Origin: Desulfobacteraceae bacterium | GTDB taxonomy: Bacteria; Desulfobacterota; Desulfobacteria; Desulfobacterales; Desulfosarcinaceae | Assembly (NCBI GenBank): GCA_027068085.1 | Contig: JAMOUQ010000004.1 | Span: 124,001 to 188,000 of the forward strand | DNA length: 64,000 nucleotides | Reading direction: 5' to 3' | Shown: positions 32,645 to 40,896 of the stretch, one piece after another | Layout: every line of letters begins with the position of its first letter | Numbering within the stretch: position 1 is the stretch's first letter | Program-made: the position numbers and the translations under genes | The notes under the pieces: model-generated | What the model saw: the letters and a program-made list of their open reading frames with translations, nothing else | What the model was told of the DNA's origin: nothing | Databases searched by the model: none

Positions 32645-33603
32645 TGGATCCCCCGGCGCGAGGTTTCGACCCGGATCTGGTCCATGATGGACAGGGCTAT
32701 CTTGAGGGCGTCCCGGCCCATTTGACCGGTCACCTCCGGTACCCGGCGGAGCCTTACGGCCCGCAGAAAAGACTTGATCTCGTCCTGGAGAGCGTCGGCT
32801 TTGGTGAAGCAGAGCTGGTTTATCTGCATTCCCGGAATAACGCCTTCTGCAGCTGACCCGTCGGGCCTGATTATGGTGATTTCACGATTGGCAAAGTCTA
32901 CCGAGATGTAGCCGTCTTTCTGGAACAGCCTGATTTTACGCTGATCTTTGGCGGATATGCGGCTTGCCGTCACATTGGCGACGCAGCCGTTGGCAAATTC
33001 GAGGCGGGCGTTGGCGATGTCCACGTGATCTGAAATGACCGAAATTCCGGCCGCGTGGATGCTCGTTACCGCTGATTTTACAAAGTTGAGGATGATGTCT
33101 ATGTCGTGAATCATCAGGTCCAGGACGACCGAAACGTCGGTGCCCCTGGCTTTGAAGGTGCTGAGGCGATGGGATTCGATGAACATGGGTTGTTTGACAA
33201 TTCCGTCAAGGGCGGTGACTGCGGGGTTGAAACGCTCCAGGTGTCCCACCTGGATCAGCAGCCCCCTTGATTCGGCCAGCTCGATCAGTTCATCGGCTTC
33301 TTCCAGCCGGGAGGTTATCGGTTTTTCAATCAGCACATCGGTATCGTTTTCCAGGAAAGCGCGGCTCACTTCGTAGTGGGCGGCAGTCGGAACCACGATG
33401 CTGACCGCATCCACCTTGCCGATCAGCTGGTTATAATCTTTATATCCTTTTGTGCCGAGTTTGGCCGCCAGGTCATTTGCCCTGGCGATATCCACGTCCA
33501 CCAGGCCCACCAGCTCGGCTTCAGCCATGGCAGCGTATTTTTCGGCGTGAAACCGGCCCAGGTAACCCACGCCGATTACGCCCACCCTTACTTGGTCGTT
33601 CAT
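32641..33603 (-). CDS. Gfo/Idh/MocA family oxidoreductase in the lipid A operon
   Basis: A 320-residue NAD(P)-dependent dehydrogenase. The Rossmann start is RVGVIGVGYLGRFHAEKYAAM, followed by IVVPTAAHYEVSRAFLEND, the EKPIT motif (VLIEKPITSRLEEADEL) and the substrate-side LMIHDIDIILN. It lies between lpxI and lpxB with four-base overlaps on both sides, so it belongs to lipid A assembly. The best known dehydrogenase of this type in lipid A clusters is GnnA, which oxidises C3 of UDP-GlcNAc to make the 3-amino precursor; its aminotransferase partner GnnB is absent here. Whether it acts as GnnA or on another sugar nucleotide is undecided. Confidence 0.9.
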   Translation of the reverse strand: MNDQVRVGVIGVGYLGRFHAEKYAAMAEAELVGLVDVDIARANDLAAKLGTKGYKDYNQLIGKVDAVSIVVPTAAHYEVSRAFLENDTDVLIEKPITSRLEEADELIELAESRGLLIQVGHLERFNPAVTALDGIVKQPMFIESHRLSTFKARGTDVSVVLDLMIHDIDIILNFVKSAVTSIHAAGISVISDHVDIANARLEFANGCVANVTASRISAKDQRKIRLFQKDGYISVDFANREITIIRPDGSAAEGVIPGMQINQLCFTKADALQDEIKSFLRAVRLRRVPEVTGQMGRDALKIALSIMDQIRVETSRRGIQ

Positions 33604-34433
33604 ATCGAACCTCTTTCAAAAGCCGTGTCGTCAACCGCGATTATGGCAATGGACGCCTCGTCGGCCTTGGCGATCATTTCTTCCCGGTCGAAGACCACGG
33701 CTTTGCCTGCCTCCACCGCCAGAACCTTCGCTCCTGCCGCAGCCATCGTTTCGATCGTTCCCGGCCCCACGGCCGGAACATCGAAACGGAAATCCTGGTT
33801 GGGCTTGCAGATCTTGATTACAACCGCCTGCCCTTTTCCCAGACGCCCACCCCGTTCAATGGTGGAATCCGTGCCGTCGATGGCCTCGACCGCCAGGACC
33901 GTTCCTCCGGCTGCGACGATACATTGCCCTATGTCCAGGCGTCCGATTTCCTTGGCTATCTTCCATCCGAAGCGGATATCTTTCTTTTCGGCCCGGGATG
34001 GCTTGCGCCGGGTCCAGCATCCTGCCGGGGCCAGCATTTCAGGCAGCAGGAAAGTGGAAGGCTTTATCCGGATACCGGCTTTTTCCAGGGTATCGGCAAA
34101 AGCCCGCAGCACGTTGTCATCGTGGGTGTGACGCATCCTGGCCACCATGGCGATGGCTTTCATGTCCGGTTTCAGGTCGGAAAACATGCGCACTTTGCCG
34201 ATGGTTCCCATCATGACGGCCCGGGAGACATGGTGGTCTTTGAAATACTTGATCAGCTTGGAAATCTGGCCCAGGTGGAACCATTCCAGGTTTTCAACCA
34301 GCTCCTTGAGACCGGGATCGGTCTCCTTGCGGTATCCGGCGGCATAGACCCGGTAACCCTTTTGCCGGGCACGGCGGGCGAATATCAGCGGGAATTGTCC
34401 GCCGCCGGCGATAAGTCCTATCTTTTCAACCAT
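33600..34433 (-). CDS. lpxI: UDP-2,3-diacylglucosamine pyrophosphatase LpxI
   Basis: Enzyme (277 residues, DUF1009) that hydrolyses UDP-2,3-diacylglucosamine to UMP and lipid X, in place of the unrelated LpxH. Signatures are IGLIAGGGQFPLIFARRARQKG at the N-terminus and DIGQCIVAAGGTVLAVEAIDGTDSTIERGG in the C-terminal domain, with GPGTIETMAAAGAKVLAVEAGKAVVFDREEMIAKAD. No LpxH homologue is encoded in this window, so LpxI should be the working enzyme. Four-base overlap with the Gfo/Idh gene; 12 bases after lpxA. Confidence 0.94.
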   Translation of the reverse strand: MVEKIGLIAGGGQFPLIFARRARQKGYRVYAAGYRKETDPGLKELVENLEWFHLGQISKLIKYFKDHHVSRAVMMGTIGKVRMFSDLKPDMKAIAMVARMRHTHDDNVLRAFADTLEKAGIRIKPSTFLLPEMLAPAGCWTRRKPSRAEKKDIRFGWKIAKEIGRLDIGQCIVAAGGTVLAVEAIDGTDSTIERGGRLGKGQAVVIKICKPNQDFRFDVPAVGPGTIETMAAAGAKVLAVEAGKAVVFDREEMIAKADEASIAIIAVDDTAFERGSI

Positions 34434-34445
34434 GGCAAGACCGTC

Positions 34446-35216
34446 TCAGCGGGTTATCCCACGCCTGGAACTCTGGATGAACTCTATGAAACGGGTCACC
34501 TCGGGCGTGGGCTCCAGTTCGGCTTTCACCCTCTCGATGGCTTCATTGAGGGTGAGCCCGATCCTGAAGATTATCCGGTAAGCCTTTTTCAGGATATTCA
34601 ATGATTGTTCTGAAAATCCTTTCCGTTTGAGACCGATCCGGTTGAGTCCGTGCAGGCGTGCCCGGTCACCGGCGGCAATGACATAAGGCGGAATATCCTT
34701 GACCACGGCCGATTTGCCGCCGATGAAAGCGTACTCCCCGATCCTGACGAACTGATGAATGGCAACCAGGCCGCCTACGGTGGCATAGTCGCCGATTTCG
34801 ATATGGCCTGCCAGGGTGGCGTTGTTGGACATGACCACGTTGTCTCCAACGATACAGTCGTGAGCGACATGGGTATAGGCCATCAAAAAGCACTGGTTTC
34901 CTATTTTGGTGATCCCGCCGCCGAAACCCGTTCCGCGGTGGATGGTGACAAACTCCCGGATGACGGTCTCCCTGCCTATCCTGACCCAGGTCTCTTCGCC
35001 TTCGAATTTGACAGACTGGGGAGGAGCCCCGATGGCGGCGAATTGGTAAATCCGGCACCCTGGTCCGATTTCCACGAACGGGTCAATGGTGCAATGGGGA
35101 CCTATGCGGGTGCCGTCGCCGATGGTAACGTTGGCTCCGATCACGCTGTAGGGACCGATTGCGGCATCCTGTCCGATTTTCGCATTTTCATCGATGAGCG
35201 CAGTTGGATGAATCAT
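34446..35216 (-). CDS. lpxA: UDP-N-acetylglucosamine acyltransferase
   Basis: First committed acyltransferase of lipid A synthesis (256 residues), adding a 3-hydroxyacyl chain from ACP to the C3 position of UDP-GlcNAc. It starts MIHPTALIDENAKIGQDAAIGPYSVIGANVTIGDGTRIGPHCTID and is built of hexapeptide repeats, with the catalytic His in YTHVAHDCIVGDNVVMSNNATLAGH near 122-146 and the family helix-rich C-terminus (INEAIERVKAELEP). The stop is 12 bases before lpxI, and the start shares one base with the fabZ stop. Confidence 0.96.
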   Translation of the reverse strand: MIHPTALIDENAKIGQDAAIGPYSVIGANVTIGDGTRIGPHCTIDPFVEIGPGCRIYQFAAIGAPPQSVKFEGEETWVRIGRETVIREFVTIHRGTGFGGGITKIGNQCFLMAYTHVAHDCIVGDNVVMSNNATLAGHIEIGDYATVGGLVAIHQFVRIGEYAFIGGKSAVVKDIPPYVIAAGDRARLHGLNRIGLKRKGFSEQSLNILKKAYRIIFRIGLTLNEAIERVKAELEPTPEVTRFIEFIQSSRRGITR

Positions 35217-35662
35217 TACTTTTCTCCGATGGAGGCCATCATCTGGGCTTCGGCTACGATTTTCCCGTCCACTTTGGCGGTCCCGGCCATTTTGACGGCC
35301 TTGGAGCGGATTTTCAGCAGCTCGACTTCGATCATCAGCTGGTCACCGGGGACGACCGGTTTGCGGAATTTGACCTTGTCTATTCCCATGAAATAATAAA
35401 CCATTTGGTCCCTTTTATCTTCCGGCAGGCCCGAGGCGGCAAGGACACCCCCGGCCTGGGCCATGGCCTCGATGATAAGCACCCCTGGCATAACCGGCAG
35501 TCCCGGGAAATGGCCTTGGAAGAACGGCTCGTTGATGGTGACGTTTTTCAATGCCCTGATGGTTTTATTCGGTTCTATTTCAACAATCCGATCCACCAGC
35601 AGAAAGGGATAGCGGTGGGGCAGGTGATCCATAATCTTGCTTGCATCCATCAATGTTTCCAT
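35216..35662 (-). CDS. fabZ: (3R)-hydroxyacyl-ACP dehydratase FabZ
   Basis: A 148-residue hot-dog fold enzyme of type II fatty acid synthesis. The start MDHLPHRYPFLLVDRIVEIEP is characteristic, with the active-site GHFPGLPVMPGVLIIEAMAQAGGVLA at about 48-73 containing the catalytic His and Glu. Size and sequence match FabZ (about 145-150). It sits between lpxD and lpxA, as in many bacteria that co-ordinate supply of hydroxyacyl-ACP for lipid A with fatty acid synthesis. Confidence 0.96.
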   Translation of the reverse strand: METLMDASKIMDHLPHRYPFLLVDRIVEIEPNKTIRALKNVTINEPFFQGHFPGLPVMPGVLIIEAMAQAGGVLAASGLPEDKRDQMVYYFMGIDKVKFRKPVVPGDQLMIEVELLKIRSKAVKMAGTAKVDGKIVAEAQMMASIGEK

Positions 35663-35705
35663 GGCTTCTCCTTGGGAAAAATCTGCTCAAAGACTCCGTT
35701 CAGCT

Positions 35706-36752
35706 CTACCGATTCCTGTCGGGATCTTTTTGCCCGGCCATTTGGGCCATGAGCTTTTCGATTCTGCGCAGTTTTTTTGCCATTTCAGGCAGGCGTGGAA
35801 TTATCTGCTGAACCCTGAGCCAGATCCTGTGATCCATGGCCGCACTTCCTGTGATCACCCTGCCGGGCTCCACCGAGTGGGCCACCCCGGACTGAGGGCC
35901 GACGATAACCCTGTCACCGATCCGGATATGTCCGTTTACACCCACCTGGCCCGCCAGAATCACATTGCGGCCCACGGTGGTGCTGCCGGCGATCCCTACC
36001 TGGGCCACCAGCAAAGTATTTTCACCCACCGTGACGTTGTGGGCCACATGGACAAGGTTGTCCGTCTTTACACCGGCTCGGATCCAGGTCCTGCCGAAGG
36101 TGGCCCGGTCGATGGTATTGTTGGCGCCGATTTCGACATCGTCGTCGATCTGGACGATTCCCAGCTGGGGAATCTTGAAGTAGGTGTCGCCCCGGGGGAC
36201 GAAACCGAAACCATCGCTGCCTATGACCGTACCGGCATGAATGGTGACCCGGTTGCCTATTTTGCAGCGATCCAGAATGGTTACATTGGGATAAACCACC
36301 ACGTCGTCTCCCAGGACCACGCCGTCTCCCAGGACCACATTGGGATAAAGGCATACCCTCCGGCCGAGGGTTACCCCGGTGCCGATTACGACCCCGGCTC
36401 CGATTGAAACATCCTCGCCGCAGCGCAGGCCGTCACCGATGGTTGCCCTGGGATCCGTACCCGGAGCCGGCCTGTTTGGTGGTACAAGTCTGGTCGCCGC
36501 CTTGGCAAAGGCAAGGCGCGGGTTTTCAACCCGGATGACGGTCACCGCCGCCGGAACGCCGGTATCCTCGGGCACCAGCACACAGCCGGCCGATGTGGAG
36601 CCTATGGTTTCCAAAGCTTTGGGATTGTCTGCAAAGGCGATTTGGTCCGGCCCGGCTTCCTCCAGGGCATTGGCGCCTGAAATAAGGCGCCCGGTTTCCC
36701 CGACTGCTTCACCACCCACCTCGGCGGCTATCTCTGCAACTGTCAATGCCAT
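35706..36752 (-). CDS. lpxD: UDP-3-O-acylglucosamine N-acyltransferase
   Basis: Second acyltransferase of the lipid A path (348 residues), adding the N-linked hydroxyacyl chain. The N-terminal domain ALTVAEIAAEVGGEAVGE precedes the hexapeptide coil (e.g., GAGVVIGTGVTLGRRVCLYPNVVLGDGVVLGDDVVVYPNVTI). The active-site His is in VHVAHNVTVGENTLLVAQVGIAG near 250. The frame extends to 36800, but the ATG at 36752 aligns with the family start and lies four bases past the skp stop. C-terminal coiled tail present. Confidence 0.94.
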   Translation of the reverse strand: MALTVAEIAAEVGGEAVGETGRLISGANALEEAGPDQIAFADNPKALETIGSTSAGCVLVPEDTGVPAAVTVIRVENPRLAFAKAATRLVPPNRPAPGTDPRATIGDGLRCGEDVSIGAGVVIGTGVTLGRRVCLYPNVVLGDGVVLGDDVVVYPNVTILDRCKIGNRVTIHAGTVIGSDGFGFVPRGDTYFKIPQLGIVQIDDDVEIGANNTIDRATFGRTWIRAGVKTDNLVHVAHNVTVGENTLLVAQVGIAGSTTVGRNVILAGQVGVNGHIRIGDRVIVGPQSGVAHSVEPGRVITGSAAMDHRIWLRVQQIIPRLPEMAKKLRRIEKLMAQMAGQKDPDRNR

Positions 36753-36756
36753 GGGA

Positions 36757-37311
36757 TTACTTGGATGACTTTTTGGTGCGTTGCTTTTTGTAGCGCTCAT
36801 TGTAGATCTGAATTATCCTGTCGGTAAGGTTGACCGATTGGGGGGCGTAGACGACTCCGATCTGTTCGACAATCAGAAGGTATCCTTCCTTTTTGCCTAT
36901 TTCTTCCACTATGTTCAGTACCTGGCGGCGGACGCGGTTTATGAGCCGTTTTTGCAGCTGCTGGATCTCTTTTTCGTATTTTTGCTTGAGCGATTTCAGG
37001 TCGTTGATCTTGATTCTGAATTCGCGTTCCTTTTGTTCGCGTTTTTCACGGCTCATGACCATCGCTTCGCGTTCGAGCTGTTTTTTCAGTGCCTCTATCT
37101 GGCTGCCCCGGAACTTCAGGTCTTTTTCCATGCGGCGACCCTGCTGGTTGATCTCCCGCTTGATGGTTTTGCCGGCCTCGGATTTTTCAAATATTTTCTG
37201 AAAGTCGATGACTCCGATCTTGGCAACATCGGCGCAGTATGCCCCGCTGGCCAGTAACAGGACTATTGTCGCCAGCAAAACGGTGAATCCGAACCATTTA
37301 TGATTAGGCAT
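36757..37311 (-). CDS. skp: OmpH/Skp family periplasmic chaperone
   Basis: A 184-residue protein with signal peptide (about 1-26, FTVLLATIVLLLASGAYC), followed by a coiled-coil rich chaperone body (KIFEKSEAGKTIKREINQQGRRMEKDLKFRGSQIEALKKQLEREAMVM and FRIKINDLKSLKQKYEKEIQQLQKRL). OmpH/Skp family proteins hold unfolded outer membrane proteins in the periplasm for BamA. The position directly between bamA and lpxD is the classic one. There is a 149-base gap to bamA containing a GGCCGGC hairpin. Confidence 0.94.
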   Translation of the reverse strand: MPNHKWFGFTVLLATIVLLLASGAYCADVAKIGVIDFQKIFEKSEAGKTIKREINQQGRRMEKDLKFRGSQIEALKKQLEREAMVMSREKREQKEREFRIKINDLKSLKQKYEKEIQQLQKRLINRVRRQVLNIVEEIGKKEGYLLIVEQIGVVYAPQSVNLTDRIIQIYNERYKKQRTKKSSK

Positions 37312-37410
37312 GATATCTCCTCCAACAAACAGTCAGGCCCACTAAAATTCGCCCGTGATTTTAGCAGCTTAAATTATAAACAAGTCTTTTTGGGGTTGCA
37401 GGTGATTCTC

Positions 37411-37440
37411 CTTGGGGCCGGCCGCTTTTTGCCGGCCAGG
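37411..37440 (-). other. GC hairpin between bamA and skp
   Basis: GGCCGGC / GCCGGCC inverted repeat with an eight-base loop in the 149-base bamA-skp gap (centred at about 37430). The minus strand shows no T tract after it, so it is an mRNA processing or stabilising structure at most, not a terminator. Confidence 0.35.
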
Positions 37441-37460
37441 CCGCTGCCTGCCGTAATGTG

Positions 37461-40106
37461 TCAGAAAGCTCCCCCGATGGCAAACTCCCAGCGGGCACTG
37501 GAACTTTCTCCTTCCCGTGGATCCAGGATGTGACCGGCCTCCAGGCGGATGGGGCCCATGGGCGAAAACCAGCGGATACCGTAACCGGCACTGTGGCGCA
37601 AATCACCTAGATCCATACCTGACCCGTATACATTGCCTGAGTCATAGAAAACAACCCCCATGAATCCGTTTTCTTCGGAAATGGGGAAAATAAGCTCCAG
37701 GTTCATCTGGAACATCTGGCTGCCGCCGACCTTGGTTGCCACCCCCTCCGAGTTGATTTCCGTCAGATGGATATCGCGATAATCGAAGCCCCTTACGGAG
37801 TTGATCCCTCCAAGATAGAACTTTTCGTAATCAGGCAGAAGTTTGTCCCCGTTTTCGTACACCCAGCCGGCCCTGGCATGTAAAAATCCTGTCAATTTCT
37901 TGAAAACAGGATGGTACCATCCGGTTTCGGCCAGGTATTTTGTAAACCCTATATCACCTCCCAAGCCCGCATATTCCACCGTCAGGCTGTGGTATGAGCC
38001 TTCGGAAGGGTTGAAAATCCTGTTGCGGGAATCGTATTTGAGGGCGACCTTGGCGGCGCTGGTGGCATTGACTCCGTTAAGCTCCTTGATCCGGTCACTG
38101 GCATCGTCCCTTACGTTTGTCACTTCGCTCAGATCGTAGCGGTATCCCCAGTAGAGCCGGGTGTAATCGAAGACCGGATAACTGAACCGCAATCCGCCGC
38201 CCCGGCTGCTCAGATCGTATTCATCGTAGTCCTTGTCCTGGTTATAGAGATCGATTCCGGCCATCAGGGGTATATCAAACAACCACGGTTCTGTAAAACT
38301 CAGTGTGAAACGCGTGGTGCGCGAGCCGAAGTCACCCTTGAACTGCAGTTTTTGACCCCGCCCCAGAAAGTTGCGCTGGGTTATCGAGCCGGTGAAAAAA
38401 ACCTTTTCCACGCTGCTGTATCCGGCTCCGAAGGTGAATGTGCCGGTGGGCTTTTCCGTTACTCCGATTTTGACTTTCATCAGGTTTTCGGCGCTGCCCT
38501 TGAGGGTGTCGACCTTGATGTCTTTGAAAAAATCGAGCCGGTAGAGGTTGCGGACGCTTCTTTTAAGATTGCTTCCGTTGTAAAGTTCCTGTTCATGGAT
38601 CTTCAACTCGCGCCGGATGACCTTGTCCCGCGTTTTGGTGTTGCCTTCGATTATTATCTCTTCGAAATAGACGGGTTGCTTTTTTGAGATATTGAAAACG
38701 ATATCTACCGTGGCCTTGTCCCGGTTTTCCCTTGTCTCGGGGGTTATGTCGGCATAGGCATAGCCGGCGTCGGCGTACTTGTCGGTCAGCATTAGAACGT
38801 CACGGCGGATGACTTCGCGGTTGTAATAGGTCTGGCGGGTTATCTGCAATTGTTCCATCAAAGTGTCCCGCGGTTCGATGAGGTCTCCTTTCAGATCCAC
38901 TTTGCCGATCTTGAACCTGCGGCCTTCCTCGATTTTGATGGTGATCGTAATCCACTTGTCCCCGTATTCGATCCGGGGCTCACCGACCTTGGCGTCGATA
39001 TATCCATGGTTGTGGTAAAAGCCGGCGATCCTGGAAACATCTTCCGCCAGATCGTCCCTGTTCAGATCGCCCGATGAGGTCAGCCACGAAAAGAAACCCT
39101 TTTCGGTGGTCTTGATCACGTCTTTCAGCTGCTCGTCACTGAAGGCCTTGTTGCCCTCGAAACGGATTTCCTTGATGAGCAGCTTGGGGCCTTCATCGAT
39201 GACGAAGGTCAGATCCACCTGATTGTTGTCCAGGGGCTTCAGCTTGTAGCTTACCTTGGCCCGGTGGTAATTTTTTTCCCTGTACAGCGATTTTATCTGT
39301 TCGACGTTTTTTTTGACCTTTGCAATATTGAGTATGGTTCCGGTACTCAGGGTCAGGTTCTCCCGGATCTTGTCTTCGTCGATGAAGCGTTCGCCCTCGA
39401 TCTTTATCTTGCGGATGGTTGGCTTTTCAGTGACTTTGAAGGTTACGATCTTGCCCTTGGGACTGTCGTTCACTTCAACTTCTATATCGTCGAAGTAGCC
39501 CATGGCGAAAATGGCCCGCAGGTCGTTGGCAAGGTTTGCAGGCCGGTATATGTCTCCGGCTTTGGTCTTTATCACTCTCAGGATGGCATCGCTTTCGATA
39601 AGTTTGTTGCCCGCTATTTTTACCTGGGCCACCCTGAGTTGTGCCAGCAGGATGCCGGCGATCCGGTCCGCTGTTTTGGCCACGGCCGTGGACAGGCTGG
39701 CCAGGTTGCGGCCCTCGGAGTAAAGATTGTGTATCTTGCCCGGGGCGGCCGTTTCGACCAGGCGGACGTCGAGACTGAAACTTTGACCGATGATGGTGAT
39801 GCTTCCCCATGCCACTGCCCGGGCACCCTTTGCTTCGGCAAGGGCGAGCAGGGCTTTGAGCGCGTCCTGTCCGCTGTCCACAGAAGGAGCCTGTTCGGAG
39901 GACAGAACCACCCGGGCCCCTTTGGCCTTCAGTTTGTCGGCCAACAATGACGGGATTTGGCTGCCAAGGTATTGATGCCCCTCGGGGGCGTTGACGTTGA
40001 AAGGCAGCAACAGCAGTTTGGAAGCCGATGCGGTTGTTGCCGGACAAAGGCTGACAAGTACTATATACAGCAGCATGAGGTTAATTGAACCCAGCTTGAA
40101 TTTCAT
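37461..40106 (-). CDS. bamA: BamA outer membrane protein assembly factor with extra N-terminal domain
   Basis: Outer membrane insertase, 881 residues. A signal peptide (1-28) leads into an extra domain (about 29-160, LLLLPFNVNAPEGHQYLGSQIP, then GARAVAWGSITIIGQSFSLDVRL), which resembles TolB/LpoB-type periplasmic folds. POTRA domains follow from about 160 (VKIAGNKLIESDAILRVIKTKAGD) to 500, and a 16-strand beta barrel from about 500 with RGGGLRFSYPVFDYTRLYWGYRY and, at the end, FYLGGINSVRGFDYRD (the VRGF/Y signature) and the terminal aromatic (GGAF). The usual BamA is about 780-810 residues; the added ~100 sit at the N-terminus. First large gene after lolD in the envelope array. Confidence 0.94.
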   Translation of the reverse strand: MKFKLGSINLMLLYIVLVSLCPATTASASKLLLLPFNVNAPEGHQYLGSQIPSLLADKLKAKGARVVLSSEQAPSVDSGQDALKALLALAEAKGARAVAWGSITIIGQSFSLDVRLVETAAPGKIHNLYSEGRNLASLSTAVAKTADRIAGILLAQLRVAQVKIAGNKLIESDAILRVIKTKAGDIYRPANLANDLRAIFAMGYFDDIEVEVNDSPKGKIVTFKVTEKPTIRKIKIEGERFIDEDKIRENLTLSTGTILNIAKVKKNVEQIKSLYREKNYHRAKVSYKLKPLDNNQVDLTFVIDEGPKLLIKEIRFEGNKAFSDEQLKDVIKTTEKGFFSWLTSSGDLNRDDLAEDVSRIAGFYHNHGYIDAKVGEPRIEYGDKWITITIKIEEGRRFKIGKVDLKGDLIEPRDTLMEQLQITRQTYYNREVIRRDVLMLTDKYADAGYAYADITPETRENRDKATVDIVFNISKKQPVYFEEIIIEGNTKTRDKVIRRELKIHEQELYNGSNLKRSVRNLYRLDFFKDIKVDTLKGSAENLMKVKIGVTEKPTGTFTFGAGYSSVEKVFFTGSITQRNFLGRGQKLQFKGDFGSRTTRFTLSFTEPWLFDIPLMAGIDLYNQDKDYDEYDLSSRGGGLRFSYPVFDYTRLYWGYRYDLSEVTNVRDDASDRIKELNGVNATSAAKVALKYDSRNRIFNPSEGSYHSLTVEYAGLGGDIGFTKYLAETGWYHPVFKKLTGFLHARAGWVYENGDKLLPDYEKFYLGGINSVRGFDYRDIHLTEINSEGVATKVGGSQMFQMNLELIFPISEENGFMGVVFYDSGNVYGSGMDLGDLRHSAGYGIRWFSPMGPIRLEAGHILDPREGESSSARWEFAIGGAF

Positions 40107-40173
40107 CGAAAACCCTTTTTGAGTTTTGAGCTCCCCTGGAGGTTGTGTACAAGTTGAACTCTGGCAGAGCCTT

Positions 40174-40896
40174 CTATGCCGTTTCAGCAGTTACCAGTTC
40201 GCCTTCAATGATGGTAACCCTGCGGTCCATCATGGCCGCCAGTTCCGGATTGTGGGTCACAACAACCAGACTCATACCGAAATCCCGATTCAGTTCCAAC
40301 AGCAATCGATGTATCCGTTCACTGTTTTTCCGGTCCAGGTTGCCCGTGGGTTCATCGGCCAGGAGCAGATCGGGCCGTTGGATCAAAGCCCGGGCCAGAG
40401 CCACCCTTTGTTGTTCCCCCCCCGAGAGGCGATTTATCCTGCGGTCTTGTTTGTCCTCGACCCCGACACGTTCCAGCATTTCAAGGGCCGTGACGCGGGC
40501 ACGGCTTTTTTCCACGCCCCCGATCAATGCCGGCAGCATGGCGTTTTCCAGGGCCGTGAATTCAGCCAGCAGATGGTGAAACTGAAAGACGAAACCCATC
40601 TTCAGATTTCGGAAGCGGGCCAGCTGTTTTTCATCGTAATCTGCCAGGTCTTGCCCCTGAAAGAGCAGTTTGCCCCGGTCAGGGCGCTCCAGGGTGCCCA
40701 GAATGTGAAGCAGGGTGGATTTGCCGATCCCCGATGCTCCGACTATGGCCAGGGTTTCACCTTTGTGGACTGTCAGGTTGACATTGCGCAACACTTCGAT
40801 CCGGGTGCCGTCGCAGGCGAAACCCTTGCTGATTCCGACAGCCTCCAGAAGGGGAGCGTCCTGTTGTCCTGAAACGGTTTCAATATTATCAACCAT
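40174..40896 (-). CDS. lolD: Lipoprotein-releasing ABC transporter ATPase LolD
   Basis: ATPase (240 residues) of the LolCDE system that extracts outer membrane lipoproteins from the inner membrane. Walker A GASGIGKS at 53-60, the Q-loop FVFQFHHLLAEFTALENAMLP (a LolD hallmark), signature LSGGEQQRVALARAL and Walker B DLLLADEPTGNLD. Eight-base overlap with the LolC gene confirms it as partner. A LolA/LolB pair is not in this window. Confidence 0.95.
   Translation of the reverse strand: MVDNIETVSGQQDAPLLEAVGISKGFACDGTRIEVLRNVNLTVHKGETLAIVGASGIGKSTLLHILGTLERPDRGKLLFQGQDLADYDEKQLARFRNLKMGFVFQFHHLLAEFTALENAMLPALIGGVEKSRARVTALEMLERVGVEDKQDRRINRLSGGEQQRVALARALIQRPDLLLADEPTGNLDRKNSERIHRLLLELNRDFGMSLVVVTHNPELAAMMDRRVTIIEGELVTAETA

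Noticed and set aside
37411-37440. Terminator between bamA and skp
   Set aside because: The GGCCGGC hairpin has no T tract on the minus strand; lpx genes downstream need transcription.
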